64,000 nucleotides of DNA from Pseudoalteromonas amylolytica (GCF_001854605.1 NZ_MKJU01000030.1:311840-375839), one strand, 5' to 3'; shown: positions 1 to 9,687, counted from the stretch's first letter. Translations and numbers: made by a program. The notes: generated by a model from the sequence alone, not told the origin.

Positions 1-1358
1 TTACCAGCAACATTGCCAAACAATTCGTACTGATAGCCATTCCAACGACACTCGGCATGGTGATCAATGGATTGTACAGTTTTGTCGACGCTATTTTCAT
101 TTCAAAGGGAATTGGCAGTCATGCTATGGCAGCGGTATCGGCAGTATTTCCAATTCAGATGTTGCTGATTGCCATCAGTACTATGCTAGGTAGTGGCATG
201 GCCTCATTGATTTCTCGTTATCTGGGCGGTAATCGTCAGCAAGATGCTGATGTGGTCTTCAGTGCTTCATTTTTATTAGCTATCAGTATCTCTATTATTC
301 TATCCTTACTCATATTTTTTAATTTGTCAGGTATTTTTGATTTTTTAAAAGTACCACAAGATCTTAGAGGGAACGCAACAGACTATATTACACCTATTGT
401 ATTATTTTGGACGATTGGTTTTACCAGTAATCAAATAACAGAAGGGTTTAGAGCGTCAGGTAACCCGAAAGCAATGATGCAAGTTCTATCCAGTGCGTCA
501 ATTTTAAATATCATTTTAGATGCGATATTTATATTTGGCTTTGGTTGGGGGGTTGCTGGCGCGGCTTGGGCAACGATTATTGCTATTCTTATGGCTTTGT
601 TACTCGGAATTAAATTGCAAAAAAGTGGGCAAAGTAAGGTTCGCTTTAACACAGGGTATTTATTTAGCCCCATCAGAGTACATTTTAAAATTCTCAGCTT
701 AGGGTTGCCTGTGTTGATGTCACATGGTGGGTTTTCTCTGACGTTAGCGGCGACTGTATATTCTATCTCTACCTTTTTTAGTGAACAGCCTGATTCGATT
801 ATTGCCGCACACGGCATTTTAGTGCGCTGCTTTATGTTTTTATTCTTACCAATTATAGGCATGATGATAGCGCTGCAAACTTTATCTGGTTTTAATTATG
901 GTGCCGGTCAATACCAGCGGGTGCGCAGTGCTTACCTTGTCGCGATTTTTGCAAGTACGTTGTGGGGAGGATTGGTAACTTGGCTGTTGTGTTTTAACGC
1001 TGACTTACTCATTGTGCTGTTTACTAATGATGTGCAAGTTATAGCGTTAGGGTTAGACATTGCGAAAGTGTGCTTTGCAGGTTTTATCGCTGCAGGGTTT
1101 TGTATGATGTCTAGCGGGTTGTTCCAAGGTATGGGCCGTGCCATTCCTGCGACGTTTTTGGATGCTGCCAGAAACTATATTTTACTGTTCCCGCTCATGT
1201 ATCTGTTACCCACTTACTTTTCCACAGATGACTTTTGGTTGGCATTCCCAATTGCCGATGTGACAGGCGGTATATTTGCTCTGCTGTTTTCACTGACAAC
1301 TTTACAGTATTTGACGCATCGTGGAGATTTGCCACTAAAACATAAAAAATTCATATAA
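1..1358 (+). CDS. MATE-family multidrug efflux transporter, 5' end cut by window
   Basis: Inner-membrane Na+/H+-coupled drug antiporter of the MATE family. The reading frame is open from base 3 upstream of the first ATG at 57, and the residues before that ATG (AIPTTLGMVINGLYSFVDA) match the usual first MATE helix, so the true start lies outside the window. About 450 residues are visible with many hydrophobic helices and the typical glycine-rich helix around GWGVAGAAWAT. It ends about 500 bp before vioA on the same strand. A role in exporting violacein or intermediates is inferred from position only. A hairpin follows the stop. Confidence 0.9.
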   Translation, partial: TSNIAKQFVLIAIPTTLGMVINGLYSFVDAIFISKGIGSHAMAAVSAVFPIQMLLIAISTMLGSGMASLISRYLGGNRQQDADVVFSASFLLAISISIILSLLIFFNLSGIFDFLKVPQDLRGNATDYITPIVLFWTIGFTSNQITEGFRASGNPKAMMQVLSSASILNIILDAIFIFGFGWGVAGAAWATIIAILMALLLGIKLQKSGQSKVRFNTGYLFSPIRVHFKILSLGLPVLMSHGGFSLTLAATVYSISTFFSEQPDSIIAAHGILVRCFMFLFLPIIGMMIALQTLSGFNYGAGQYQRVRSAYLVAIFASTLWGGLVTWLLCFNADLLIVLFTNDVQVIALGLDIAKVCFAGFIAAGFCMMSSGLFQGMGRAIPATFLDAARNYILLFPLMYLLPTYFSTDDFWLAFPIADVTGGIFALLFSLTTLQYLTHRGDLPLKHKKFI

Positions 1359-1383
1359 TAATTTTAATTGCAAATATATGGAC

Positions 1384-1423
1384 TCAGTATTGCCTAATAT
1401 AATTTTATGACAATACTGATTTT
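1384..1423 (+). terminator. Probable terminator after the MATE gene
   Basis: Perfect 9-bp inverted repeat (TCAGTATTG at 1384-1392 and CAATACTGA at 1411-1419) with an 18-nt AT-rich loop, followed by TTTT and a T-rich stretch. The stem is AT-rich, so termination may be leaky. It separates the MATE gene from the vio operon. Confidence 0.55.
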
Positions 1424-1866
1424 CATTATTTTTCGCACTGATAACAACCTTCAAGCTTTTGTTTTTATTATGGTTGCTAAAGCCTATTATTAATTTCCTC
1501 TCTATTTATTCTGTTTTTTAATATTCGAATTGAAAATATTTATAATTGATGGTCTCTGAGAAAAACCCCACCTATTCATCTGGTTATGATTTCCTCTGGT
1601 TTTTTGGCGCAATAGTTTTTTGTTGTTGTGTTTATGTGTATTTAAGTATGTCAATAAACAGAATTTATCAATAATAAAATTCGGAAATTTAAACAGACTT
1701 AAAACTGCAAGATTTTTGAAACAGAAAAACCGTAACTTGCTTTTCCGACCAAAGGGGTAGGTTAATTGGTCTAATAATAATAGGTAAACAAAAACATAGA
1801 TATAGAAGCAGTAAATACTATGAAGAATTAACAAATTATGGCTCAGAATCATCAAGGAATATAACG
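1424..1866 (+). promoter_or_regulatory. AT-rich vioA upstream region with an inverted repeat
   Basis: About 440 bp without a convincing gene; this must hold the vio promoter. It is strongly AT-rich. The clearest signal is GACCAA (1747-1752) and TTGGTC (1766-1771), 6-bp arms with 13 nt between, about 95 bp before vioA, which could be a regulator site. A Shine-Dalgarno (AAGGA, about 1854-1858) precedes the vioA ATG. I could not find a convincing lux-box, and no -10/-35 pair stands out. Confidence 0.4.
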
Positions 1867-3159
1867 ATGTCTAATATTAAACACTCAGTTTCAATTGTTG
1901 GAGCTGGCATCTCGGGTATCATGTGCGCGCTGACACTTGCTCGCTCACAAACCTGCAAAGGTTGGTCGATTAATGTTTATGAACAAAAATCAAGAGTGGG
2001 CGGACGAGCACACACTACCTTTATAAATGATCAATTCCTTGATCTTGGCGCGGGCAGATTTTGTTCTCAAATACATGTAAATGTTTATGACCTAGTGAAA
2101 TCACTTAACCTAGAGTACGAAACGTTTCCTTTTACACAGTTGAAAACTTCACAGCCCATCCAAAAAGAGCTTAAGCAATTGCTCGATAATTTAAAGCCTT
2201 TGATTGCAGAGCATCGCAATGATTCGTTTAGTGACTTTTTATCTACCTATTTAGGGCCAAGCAAAGCGTCAGATGTGATTATGGCATTGGGCTATGATTC
2301 TCTTTCACTGCCTATCATTTCACCTTCCATTGCTTACGACATTATCGAAAAACACCCTGAAACTCAGGGGTTCTCTGAGAATGTGGGTTATCAATGGTTC
2401 AATCTTAAAGAAGGTTTTTCAGCGTTGACGCAGGCGCTATATGAGCAAGCATTACTACTGGGCGTAAACTTTCATTTTGATCAAGAACTAATCGCAATAG
2501 AGCACAGTACGGATAGCCATAACCTGATCCTTGAAGATCAGCTTGGTCAGCGACAAACTCTCTCTGATGGCTATAAAATTGTGACGTTGCCTCCTTCTAG
2601 AATGCAACAGCTAGATGGCGAATTCCCCAAGCGCTGGACTAACTATAGTTATGGTTCAAGCCCATTGTTTAAAGGGTTCTTCTTTTATACAGATTCATGG
2701 TGGCAAGGGTTAGGGTTGACTGACCATGTTGTAATTACCCGTAACCCAATTCGAAAGTTGTACTTTAAAGACAACAAATATGTGTTTTTCTACACAGATG
2801 GTGAAAACGCGCTTTACTGGCAAGATATGTACAACCAAGGCGAGCAGCATTATCTTCAAGCCGTCAGAAACTTTATTGCAGATGCATTGCATCAATCACC
2901 TGAATCTATTCCGGTTGCACACTCCCACATTCATAAATTCTGGACCCACGGTGTTGAGTTCTCAAAAGAATGTTGCCCAGAACATCCTTTCTATCTCACT
3001 TTAGGGGATGACAGCGTTATTTCTCTCTCTGATGCATACACACATCATTGCGGCTGGATGGAAGGGGGAGTTTTAGCGGGGAGGCATACCGCAGAGGCCA
3101 TCATCAGCAAACAAAAAGCAACGAATCACGAACCTGAAAAAGAGGTGGCATACACATGA
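1867..3159 (+). CDS. vioA: VioA, flavin-dependent L-tryptophan oxidase
   Basis: First enzyme of violacein synthesis: an FAD-dependent L-amino-acid oxidase that converts L-Trp to the indole-3-pyruvate imine. The 430 residues are close to Chromobacterium VioA (about 418). An N-terminal dinucleotide-binding Rossmann motif GAGISG sits at residues 12-17, followed by the second flavin motif YEQKSRVGGRAHT and DLGAGRF. The C-terminal GWMEGGVLAGRHTAEAI closes the FAD fold. The ATG at 1867 has a clear Shine-Dalgarno. It leads the operon vioABCDE; vioB begins 47 nt after its stop. Confidence 0.95.
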   Translation: MSNIKHSVSIVGAGISGIMCALTLARSQTCKGWSINVYEQKSRVGGRAHTTFINDQFLDLGAGRFCSQIHVNVYDLVKSLNLEYETFPFTQLKTSQPIQKELKQLLDNLKPLIAEHRNDSFSDFLSTYLGPSKASDVIMALGYDSLSLPIISPSIAYDIIEKHPETQGFSENVGYQWFNLKEGFSALTQALYEQALLLGVNFHFDQELIAIEHSTDSHNLILEDQLGQRQTLSDGYKIVTLPPSRMQQLDGEFPKRWTNYSYGSSPLFKGFFFYTDSWWQGLGLTDHVVITRNPIRKLYFKDNKYVFFYTDGENALYWQDMYNQGEQHYLQAVRNFIADALHQSPESIPVAHSHIHKFWTHGVEFSKECCPEHPFYLTLGDDSVISLSDAYTHHCGWMEGGVLAGRHTAEAIISKQKATNHEPEKEVAYT

Positions 3160-3206
3160 TGATAAGAGCGTTTCAAATCAATACAAAAAAAATAAGTGAA
3201 CGATAA

Positions 3207-6200
3207 ATGAGTGTTCTAGATTTCCCACGAATACATTTTAAAGGCGTAGCAAGAGTTAACGTGCCAACGGCTAACCGCAATATCAATAATACCTTGGATA
3301 TTGCAACGAATACGGTATTACATGAAGGTCAAGCAGTTGATGTTAAGATGCCTCCAAAGGCATATCATGAGTATTTACAGTCACTGGGGCCAAAAATTAA
3401 CGCTCGAGGCGAAGTAGATGAAAATGGACAGTTTAACCTAGCATGTGGTTATAACATGATGGGGAACAACCACTTCTCATGGCATGATACACAAATTACG
3501 GCACTGCAAATTCGCCCAGGGGAGTGTTTACAGCATGATCCGTTGCTAGGCGGTACACTGAATCTTTGGGGCCACTATAATGAATATTTGCGAACCTCAT
3601 TTAATCGTGCCCGCTGGGTCGACAATGACCCAACGCGAGCGGATTCTGCGCTGATATACGCCGGACAACTTACCGTTAGCGCACCAAACAGTGAAGCCAA
3701 TACAGCGCATGTATTATCTGCTGATATAGATTGTACTCATGGAGTACGTTGGCTAAATCCAGGCTACATAGAGCAGGAGCAACCCCATGCTTTTGCAGCC
3801 GATCTCGCTGCTGCTCGACTTTTTCAATTTACCGTGAGTAAACATTCTAAAGACTTTCTTATCAACCAGTTGAACTTAGAGTCTGAATTTCTAGAACAGC
3901 TTAAATTGGCACTGGCGCAACCCGATGTAAAAGGGCTGGTAGTGCAATATTGTGTGAGTAATCTGTCGCCACCAACTCAGCCGAATATGCCAGTATTTTG
4001 CGATTTGCACGGCAGTATTGGGCTATGGCGTGAGCATGAAATGGCCACTTGTCCGGTGGGTAGAGTGTTACAACCTGACAACCAAGAGCATTTTTCAAAT
4101 ATCGTGCTGCAGGCTTCGCAGCATTGGTTGAGCCTGAATATGGCAATCAGTGTGGGTCATCAAGGTTATTTAGAGACTTTGCCGGTTGAGTCAGGCATGC
4201 CTGCGAAACTGGCCGACAAGGTATCACTTGGTGATCTGAAACTACAGAGTAAAGAGGGTCAAACGCTTGCGATAATTCCAGAGGCCTTGTACAAAAACAG
4301 TCTTGAGTGTGCTGGTATCATCGATATTCCAATAGAATTAAGTGTCTCGGATCTTGCCAACTTGTCGCTTAAATTGGTGAGCGATCAACATAGCTGGCAT
4401 GAAGTGGATTGGTACGTTCAAGGGGAGCAGCACATTACCTATATGGAGTCGCCAAATCCTAAATCACAGCAAAAAAGTAACCAGCTCATAGATGTCTACA
4501 GTTATTTTCGAGGGGCTCCTCGGGCAATAAATAAGCTGGCGAGCCACAATTGCACAACGGATTTATTATATTGTGATGCGTTTGTTGAAACCGCTGACGA
4601 TGGTCGTGGTCAGTTTTTAGTTGAAGCTTTATCTGCAGGCAGCGGACAAATCTTTTTAGGTGAGCAACATAGCCCAATACAGGTGCGTGTGCTCAGTGAT
4701 GATTGGGCTTTATTGGATACGCCAGATGAGCAGGTTGACTATGACTTTTTGTATGAAAATGTCATGGCTTATTACGAGTTTATATACCCGTTTATGGCAG
4801 ACAAAGTGTTTAGCATGGCGGATAAATGTAAGTGTGAAACATACGCGCGCTTAATGTGGCAGATGTGCGATCCCAACAACAAACACAAGAGCTATTACAT
4901 GCCTAGCACGCGTGAGATGTCGCAGGCACAGTCTTATTTGTTCTTGAAATATCTTAGCAATGTTGAAAACTCGGCCATTCCTAAAACTTTGCCACCCTGT
5001 AACACAGAGTTAGCCATTACTGGCAAGATTAAAAATAAAGCTCAACTTATTCAGTCTCTTAGAGATGCGGTCGACCTCGAGCTATCTATCATGTTGCAGT
5101 ATTTATATAGCGCATATTCGTTGCCAACTTATGCCTCTGGAGAGCAATTTGTTAAGGCGGGACGTTGGACTAATGAGCAACTAGAGCTTGTTAATGGCGG
5201 CTCTGATAGAAGGCATAACAGTGGTTGGCGAGGCGTGCTTTTGGAAATAGCACATGAAGAAATGATCCATTATCTGGTGGTCAATAACTTGTTAATGTCG
5301 CTGGGAGAGCCATTCTATGCGGGTGTGCCAGTCCTAGGTGAGCAGGCGCACAGTACTTTTGGTCTAGACACTGACTTCTCATTTGAGCCGTTCAGTGCAC
5401 AGACGATGGCCAAATTTGTGCGCTTCGAGTGGCCGACTTTTATTCCGACTATTGGCCGTTCTATTGCTGATTTCTACGCAGATATAAAACAGGCTTTTGA
5501 AGAGCTGCCAGACCTTTATCCGCAAGGCAATATATACTCTGGTGGAGAACATCACCTGTTTTTGAATGAAGTGGTGAATCGTAATTATCCGGGTTATCAA
5601 TTTGAGGTCTATAACCGTGAAACGGCATTGTTTGCGATTGAGTTTGTGACGGAACAAGGGGAAGGAGTGAGTGAGCAAACTGAGCAATTTGAGCTCAGTC
5701 ACTTTAACCGCCTTCGTCAGATCTCTAAAGTGCTCAACCAGCAAGATGTGCCTTTTGAGGGAGCTTATCCGGTGCTTAAAAACCCGGTTTTCCAAGCGCG
5801 AGCTGGGTGTAATCTGGTTACTAACCCGCAAGCGCAATCGTTGATGAGATTTTACAAAGAATGTCACGAGTTGATGTTTCAAATCATGATGCATCATTTT
5901 GCGCAAACCCCAAAAGGCAGTTTACGCCGTTCTCGTTTAATGAATGCTGCAATAGACCTAATGACGGGAATTCTACGCCCGCTTTCGGTGCATTTGATGA
6001 CCTTGCCCTCAGGTACACCGGGGCGCAATGCTGGGCCACCAGTGCCTGAACCTGTTGAGTCATCAATTGCAACTGACTATGCAAAAGGCTGCGCGCAATT
6101 ATCGCAACGCTGCGCAGATTTGGCCGATATGGCAAGAAATTTAGATCTAATTCAAACACCTGACACGCAAATAGAGCTGCTGGAGTTTTTCCAACAACAA

Positions 6201-6242
6201 ATGGCAGATCTTGCAACAGGAAATCTTTCAAGGGAAGGCTAA
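3207..6242 (+). CDS. vioB: VioB, iminophenylpyruvate/IPA-imine dimer synthase
   Basis: Haem protein that couples two molecules of IPA imine from VioA into the dimer used by VioE. The 1011 residues compare with about 998 in Chromobacterium, and recognisable VioB blocks run end to end: MSVLDFPRIHFKG at the start, WGHYNEYLRTSFNRARWVD, CKCETYARLMWQMCDPNNK, and RRSRLMNAAIDLMTGILRPLS near the end. A ferritin-like domain lies in the C-terminal third with HEEMIH at residues 683-688. The stop is 4 nt before the vioC ATG. The Shine-Dalgarno for this start is weak (AAGTGAACG). Confidence 0.95.
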   Translation: MSVLDFPRIHFKGVARVNVPTANRNINNTLDIATNTVLHEGQAVDVKMPPKAYHEYLQSLGPKINARGEVDENGQFNLACGYNMMGNNHFSWHDTQITALQIRPGECLQHDPLLGGTLNLWGHYNEYLRTSFNRARWVDNDPTRADSALIYAGQLTVSAPNSEANTAHVLSADIDCTHGVRWLNPGYIEQEQPHAFAADLAAARLFQFTVSKHSKDFLINQLNLESEFLEQLKLALAQPDVKGLVVQYCVSNLSPPTQPNMPVFCDLHGSIGLWREHEMATCPVGRVLQPDNQEHFSNIVLQASQHWLSLNMAISVGHQGYLETLPVESGMPAKLADKVSLGDLKLQSKEGQTLAIIPEALYKNSLECAGIIDIPIELSVSDLANLSLKLVSDQHSWHEVDWYVQGEQHITYMESPNPKSQQKSNQLIDVYSYFRGAPRAINKLASHNCTTDLLYCDAFVETADDGRGQFLVEALSAGSGQIFLGEQHSPIQVRVLSDDWALLDTPDEQVDYDFLYENVMAYYEFIYPFMADKVFSMADKCKCETYARLMWQMCDPNNKHKSYYMPSTREMSQAQSYLFLKYLSNVENSAIPKTLPPCNTELAITGKIKNKAQLIQSLRDAVDLELSIMLQYLYSAYSLPTYASGEQFVKAGRWTNEQLELVNGGSDRRHNSGWRGVLLEIAHEEMIHYLVVNNLLMSLGEPFYAGVPVLGEQAHSTFGLDTDFSFEPFSAQTMAKFVRFEWPTFIPTIGRSIADFYADIKQAFEELPDLYPQGNIYSGGEHHLFLNEVVNRNYPGYQFEVYNRETALFAIEFVTEQGEGVSEQTEQFELSHFNRLRQISKVLNQQDVPFEGAYPVLKNPVFQARAGCNLVTNPQAQSLMRFYKECHELMFQIMMHHFAQTPKGSLRRSRLMNAAIDLMTGILRPLSVHLMTLPSGTPGRNAGPPVPEPVESSIATDYAKGCAQLSQRCADLADMARNLDLIQTPDTQIELLEFFQQQMADLATGNLSREG

Positions 6243-6246
6243 TACA

Positions 6247-7536
6247 ATGAAAAAAATAATCATCGTCGGCGGCGGTTTGGCAGGTGGCCTGACTGCTATT
6301 TATCTCGCAAGACGCGGCTATGAAGTACATATAATTGAGAAAAGAGGGAATCCGCTAGACAATCAAGCAGACTACATTGACCAAGTAAGCTCAAGAGCCA
6401 TTGGTGTGAGCATGACGGTACGGGGTATCGAAGCGGTAGTCGCTGCGGGTATTCCTTTGCAAGAGTTACAAGCATGTGGGGTGCAAGTGTCGGGCATGGC
6501 GTTTTTCGTCAAAGGGCAGGCCAAAGTACGACAGTTACCGCCAATTGATAAATTACAGCCCTTATCGCTTAGCCGCAGTGCGTTTCAGGTTTTATTAAAT
6601 AAGTATGCGCATCAAGCTGATGTGACATATCACTACCATCAACGGTGTGTTGAAGTCGATTTAGACAATGCCAGTATTTTAACCCAAGATGCGTCTGGCA
6701 ACTTTGTGACTCACAAAGGGGACTTAATTATTGCCGCTGATGGGGCGCGTTCGAGTGTACGTGATGCGATGCAAACACACTGTCGTCGTTTTGAGTTCCA
6801 TCAATCATTTTTTAAGCATGGCTACAAGACATTGGTGATCCCAGATGCGTCTAAGGTTGGACTGCGTAAAGATTTATTATACTTCTTTGGTATGGACTCA
6901 GGCGGAGAGTTCGCGGGTAGGGCGGCAACTATCCCCGATGGAAGTATCAGTTTTGCCGTGTGTTTACCTTACACAGGCCAGGTGAGTTTGCACAGCAAAG
7001 ATAGCACCGCCATGCGAGCTTTTTTCGAAAAGTACTACTCAATGGTGCCAGACGATGTTCGTCAATCTTTATTCGAACAATTCATGGAAAAACCCAGCAA
7101 TGATTTAATCAATGTTCGCTCGTCTACATTCCATTACAAAAACAAGGCGGTTCTAATCGGTGACTCTGCGCATGCCACCGCACCATTTTTGGGTCAGGGC
7201 ATGAATATGGCGCTTGAAGATGCTTATGTTTTGGATCAGTTATTCGAAGAATATGAAGGCGATCAAGATGAGATTTTGCCCAAATTCACGCAGTTACGTA
7301 AGAAAGAGGCCGATGCGATGCAAGACATGGCGCGCGCTAACTATGAAGTGCTGTCTTGCTCTAATCCCATCTTTTTTATGCGAGCGCGTTTTGCTCGATA
7401 CATGAATCAAAAATTTCCCGATCTCTATCCGCCAGATATGGCTGAAAAGCTGTATTTTACCTCTATGGCGTACAGCGAGCTTAGGGATGTTCAACAAAAA
7501 CAAAATGTTTGGTACAAAATAGGGAGAATGAACTAA
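6247..7536 (+). CDS. vioC: VioC, FAD-dependent 2-position monooxygenase
   Basis: Flavin monooxygenase that hydroxylates the second indole ring in the late violacein steps (proviolaceinate or deoxyviolaceinate branch). A longer frame opens at 6211, but ATG 6247 follows GGGAAGG at good spacing just after the vioB stop and gives 429 residues, the same length as Chromobacterium VioC. GGGLAGG (residues 8-14) is the FAD-binding motif and GDSAHATAPFLGQGMN, starting at residue 305, is the second flavin motif. The TAA overlaps the vioD ATG by one base, so the two are translationally coupled. Confidence 0.95.
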   Translation: MKKIIIVGGGLAGGLTAIYLARRGYEVHIIEKRGNPLDNQADYIDQVSSRAIGVSMTVRGIEAVVAAGIPLQELQACGVQVSGMAFFVKGQAKVRQLPPIDKLQPLSLSRSAFQVLLNKYAHQADVTYHYHQRCVEVDLDNASILTQDASGNFVTHKGDLIIAADGARSSVRDAMQTHCRRFEFHQSFFKHGYKTLVIPDASKVGLRKDLLYFFGMDSGGEFAGRAATIPDGSISFAVCLPYTGQVSLHSKDSTAMRAFFEKYYSMVPDDVRQSLFEQFMEKPSNDLINVRSSTFHYKNKAVLIGDSAHATAPFLGQGMNMALEDAYVLDQLFEEYEGDQDEILPKFTQLRKKEADAMQDMARANYEVLSCSNPIFFMRARFARYMNQKFPDLYPPDMAEKLYFTSMAYSELRDVQQKQNVWYKIGRMN

Positions 7537-8660
7537 TGAACATTTTAGTGATAGGCGCAGGTCCGGCTGGGTTAATGTTTGCAAGTCAAATTAAAAAGCT
7601 CAATCCGCAGTGGCATATCCGTATCATAGAAAAAAATAACCAAGAAGAGAGTGTTGGTTGGGGCGTTGTCCTACCCGGCAGAGCGCCTCATCATCCAGCC
7701 AATCCATTATCCTACTTGTTGGATCATGAAACCTTAGATGCGCAATATTTAGAAACCTTCAAACTGACGCATCACAATGATAGTGCGATGAAAAGTACTG
7801 GCGTGACATTGTGTGGTGCAGAAAGAAAATCAATGATCAAAGCGCTTCGTGAGCTTTGCCAAAGCCTTGATATCAACATTGAGTACGAGCAACCCGTGTT
7901 AGAAGAGGCGCAATTGGCCGCTGATCAATATGATCTTGTAGTGGTCTCGAATGGCATTAGCCACACCACACATTTTTATCGCGAAGCGCTTAAACCTAAG
8001 GTAGATTTTGGGAAAAACCGTTACATGTGGTACGGCACACCGCAGTTGTTTAACGAAATGAACCTTATTTTCAAAGCCCATTCAAGCGGCGTGTTTGTTG
8101 CTCACTCATACAAGTACTCCAGTAAAATGAGTACCTTTGTTGTTGAGTGTAGTGAACAGACATATCAAAAGTCTGGGTTGGACGATATGACACCTGAGCA
8201 AGCTGAGCAGTTCATTGCTGGCGTATTTAGCCAAGAACTTGATGCGCAGCCAGTCATTGCTCAGGCTGGTCTAAAATGGCGTCAGTTTATGACATTAAGC
8301 CATGAAAAAGCCTACGACGGTAACGTGGTGTTGCTAGGGGATGCATTGCAATCAGGTCATTTCTCAATAGGACATGGTACGACCATGGCGGTTGTTGGTG
8401 CGCAGTTGTTAGTCAAATCAGTACATGAGCATAGCCAAAATGTAGAGGTTGCGTTGCAAGACTTCAACCAACGTGTCATGCCTGTAATGAAGTTGTTCAG
8501 TCAACATGCCGAAATTAGCCGACTTTGGTTTGAAAGTGCAGAAGATAACATGCATCTGACAACCCCAGAGATTGCCCAAGCGTTTGCACAAAGACGTGCG
8601 TCATTACCTGCGCTGCCAGAGGCATTGGAAGCTGCACTCAAATACGCGTTGAAACGTTAA
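7536..8660 (+). CDS. vioD: VioD, FAD-dependent tryptophan-5-position monooxygenase
   Basis: Flavin hydroxylase that acts on prodeoxyviolaceinate to place the 5-hydroxyl of violacein. A TTG start at 7509 would add nine residues. ATG 7536 is preferred because GGGAG lies 9 nt upstream and it gives 374 residues (373 in Chromobacterium). FAD motif GAGPAG at residues 7-12; GWGVVLPGRAP and the GDALQSGHFSIGHGTTMAV block are typical of the family. It begins inside the vioC stop (TAATG). Confidence 0.95.
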   Translation: MNILVIGAGPAGLMFASQIKKLNPQWHIRIIEKNNQEESVGWGVVLPGRAPHHPANPLSYLLDHETLDAQYLETFKLTHHNDSAMKSTGVTLCGAERKSMIKALRELCQSLDINIEYEQPVLEEAQLAADQYDLVVVSNGISHTTHFYREALKPKVDFGKNRYMWYGTPQLFNEMNLIFKAHSSGVFVAHSYKYSSKMSTFVVECSEQTYQKSGLDDMTPEQAEQFIAGVFSQELDAQPVIAQAGLKWRQFMTLSHEKAYDGNVVLLGDALQSGHFSIGHGTTMAVVGAQLLVKSVHEHSQNVEVALQDFNQRVMPVMKLFSQHAEISRLWFESAEDNMHLTTPEIAQAFAQRRASLPALPEALEAALKYALKR

Positions 8661-8671
8661 AAGGTATTACA

Positions 8672-9277
8672 ATGGAACTGAATAAATTGGATAAAGTACC
8701 ACCAAGACTCCCGAACAAGTGGAGTAGTAGTTATATCTCTTACTGGCAACCTATGTTGCCCGAAGATGATATTACCTCAGGTTACTGTTGGTTTGATTAC
8801 ACTAAAAACGTATGTCGTATTGATGGACTATTTAACCCTTGGAGCGAAGCACAAAAGGGGCATCGTTTATGGATGTCAGAAATTATGTATCCGAGCAGCA
8901 ATGAATCCTTCAAGGCAAAAGTGGCTTACACGAGAGCACATACTAATATGCCTAGTGAATTTATTGAATCGGTTCTCAATGACGAAGTGGATGCCTGCCA
9001 TGAGTTAATTTTAACTCAAGATGTGCTGATACAGTGCAATGCACAATTTATCGGTTTGCACGATGTATTAGGGCAATCCGCCGAGGCATGGACCTTCGAA
9101 AGGCCGCATGGCAAGGGGCCTGCAACTTATTATTTTGCAACGGGCACCAATCAGCTATTAAGAATGATCACAGGTGATCCTAACGTTCATGCGTCTGTTC
9201 GTGATTTTCCAAACTTTAATACGTTAGATATACCAGCGAGTACGTTTGACGTTACCAAATTAAAATCGCTCGAATAG
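8672..9277 (+). CDS. vioE: VioE, prodeoxyviolacein-forming enzyme
   Basis: Cofactor-free enzyme with a lipoprotein-carrier-like fold that redirects the VioB dimer from chromopyrrolic acid to prodeoxyviolacein by a 1,2-indole shift. The 201 residues are slightly longer than Chromobacterium VioE (191). The conserved SYWQPMLP segment and the FNPWSE...GHRLWMSEI block, which hold the residues reported as important in the family, are present. AAAGG precedes the ATG, and it begins 11 nt after vioD. Last gene of the operon. Confidence 0.95.
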   Translation: MELNKLDKVPPRLPNKWSSSYISYWQPMLPEDDITSGYCWFDYTKNVCRIDGLFNPWSEAQKGHRLWMSEIMYPSSNESFKAKVAYTRAHTNMPSEFIESVLNDEVDACHELILTQDVLIQCNAQFIGLHDVLGQSAEAWTFERPHGKGPATYYFATGTNQLLRMITGDPNVHASVRDFPNFNTLDIPASTFDVTKLKSLE

Positions 9278-9307
9278 GCGATTATTTGGTACTGAGAATG
9301 AGGCATG

Positions 9308-9333
9308 CCAACCATGTTAACCAACATGGTTGG
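9308..9333. repeat. 11-bp perfect hairpin downstream of vioE
   Basis: CCAACCATGTT, loop AACC, AACATGGTTGG; ATG and CAT just outside extend the stem across a one-base bulge. It lies 30 nt after the vioE stop, so it probably protects or ends the vio mRNA, but no T-tract follows. The rest of 9278-9599 is AT-rich and I see no gene in it. Confidence 0.6.
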
Positions 9334-9599
9334 TCATGAATACTGGGTCAGCAGCAAGCATTGAAATTAAAAATTAAATTGTTATTAATGCAACTATAAT
9401 CGGTAATTTTTTAAAAGTAAGTAAAGACATCAAGGTGTTAATTGAATATTTTTCCACCTCTTTCTCGCCTGTTTTTGTAAATAAATTAAGATAATTGATA
9501 ATAAATGTTGAAATGCAGGTTTTTGCGTGCCATATTTTTTGGGCGGATATTAACATCTGCTTAATCTTAATTTCTTCAACAATCATTTAGGAGACGTAT

Positions 9600-9683
9600 A
9601 TGTTTAAAGTTATCGTACTACGCCCTAGTGATCTGCATGAATGTTCGGTTGACTACCACTTGAGTGAGTGGTTCGACGAATAA
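9600..9683 (+). CDS. Small ORF, 27 residues, strong Shine-Dalgarno; possible leader peptide
   Basis: ATG at 9600 is preceded by TAGGAGA with 7-nt spacing, the best ribosome site in this region. The 27-residue product starts MFKVIVLRPSDLHEC and ends SEWFDE. It has no recognisable family, signal peptide or run of one codon. Its stop (9681-9683) is only 4 nt before the left arm of an inverted repeat whose right arm covers the Shine-Dalgarno of the peptidase gene, which suggests a regulatory leader. A short functional peptide is the alternative. Confidence 0.55.
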   Translation: MFKVIVLRPSDLHECSVDYHLSEWFDE

Positions 9684-9687
9684 CCTC

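Noticed and set aside
1560-1590. Possible lux box upstream of vioA (ACCT...TGGT)
   Set aside because: The two halves do not match the lux or CviR box beyond a few bases and symmetry is poor.
1502-1855. 117-aa minus-strand ORF upstream of vioA
   Set aside because: Low-complexity translation of AT-rich DNA, no ribosome site or family; it sits over the vio control region.
5884-6330. 148-aa minus-strand ORF at the vioB-vioC junction
   Set aside because: Shadow of two well-supported plus-strand genes.
7509-7536. Extended TTG start for vioD
   Set aside because: It lies upstream of the GGGAG ribosome site and adds residues not seen in VioD proteins.
9374-9586. 70-aa minus-strand ORF between vioE and the small ORF
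   Set aside because: No ribosome site, AT-rich composition, no family.
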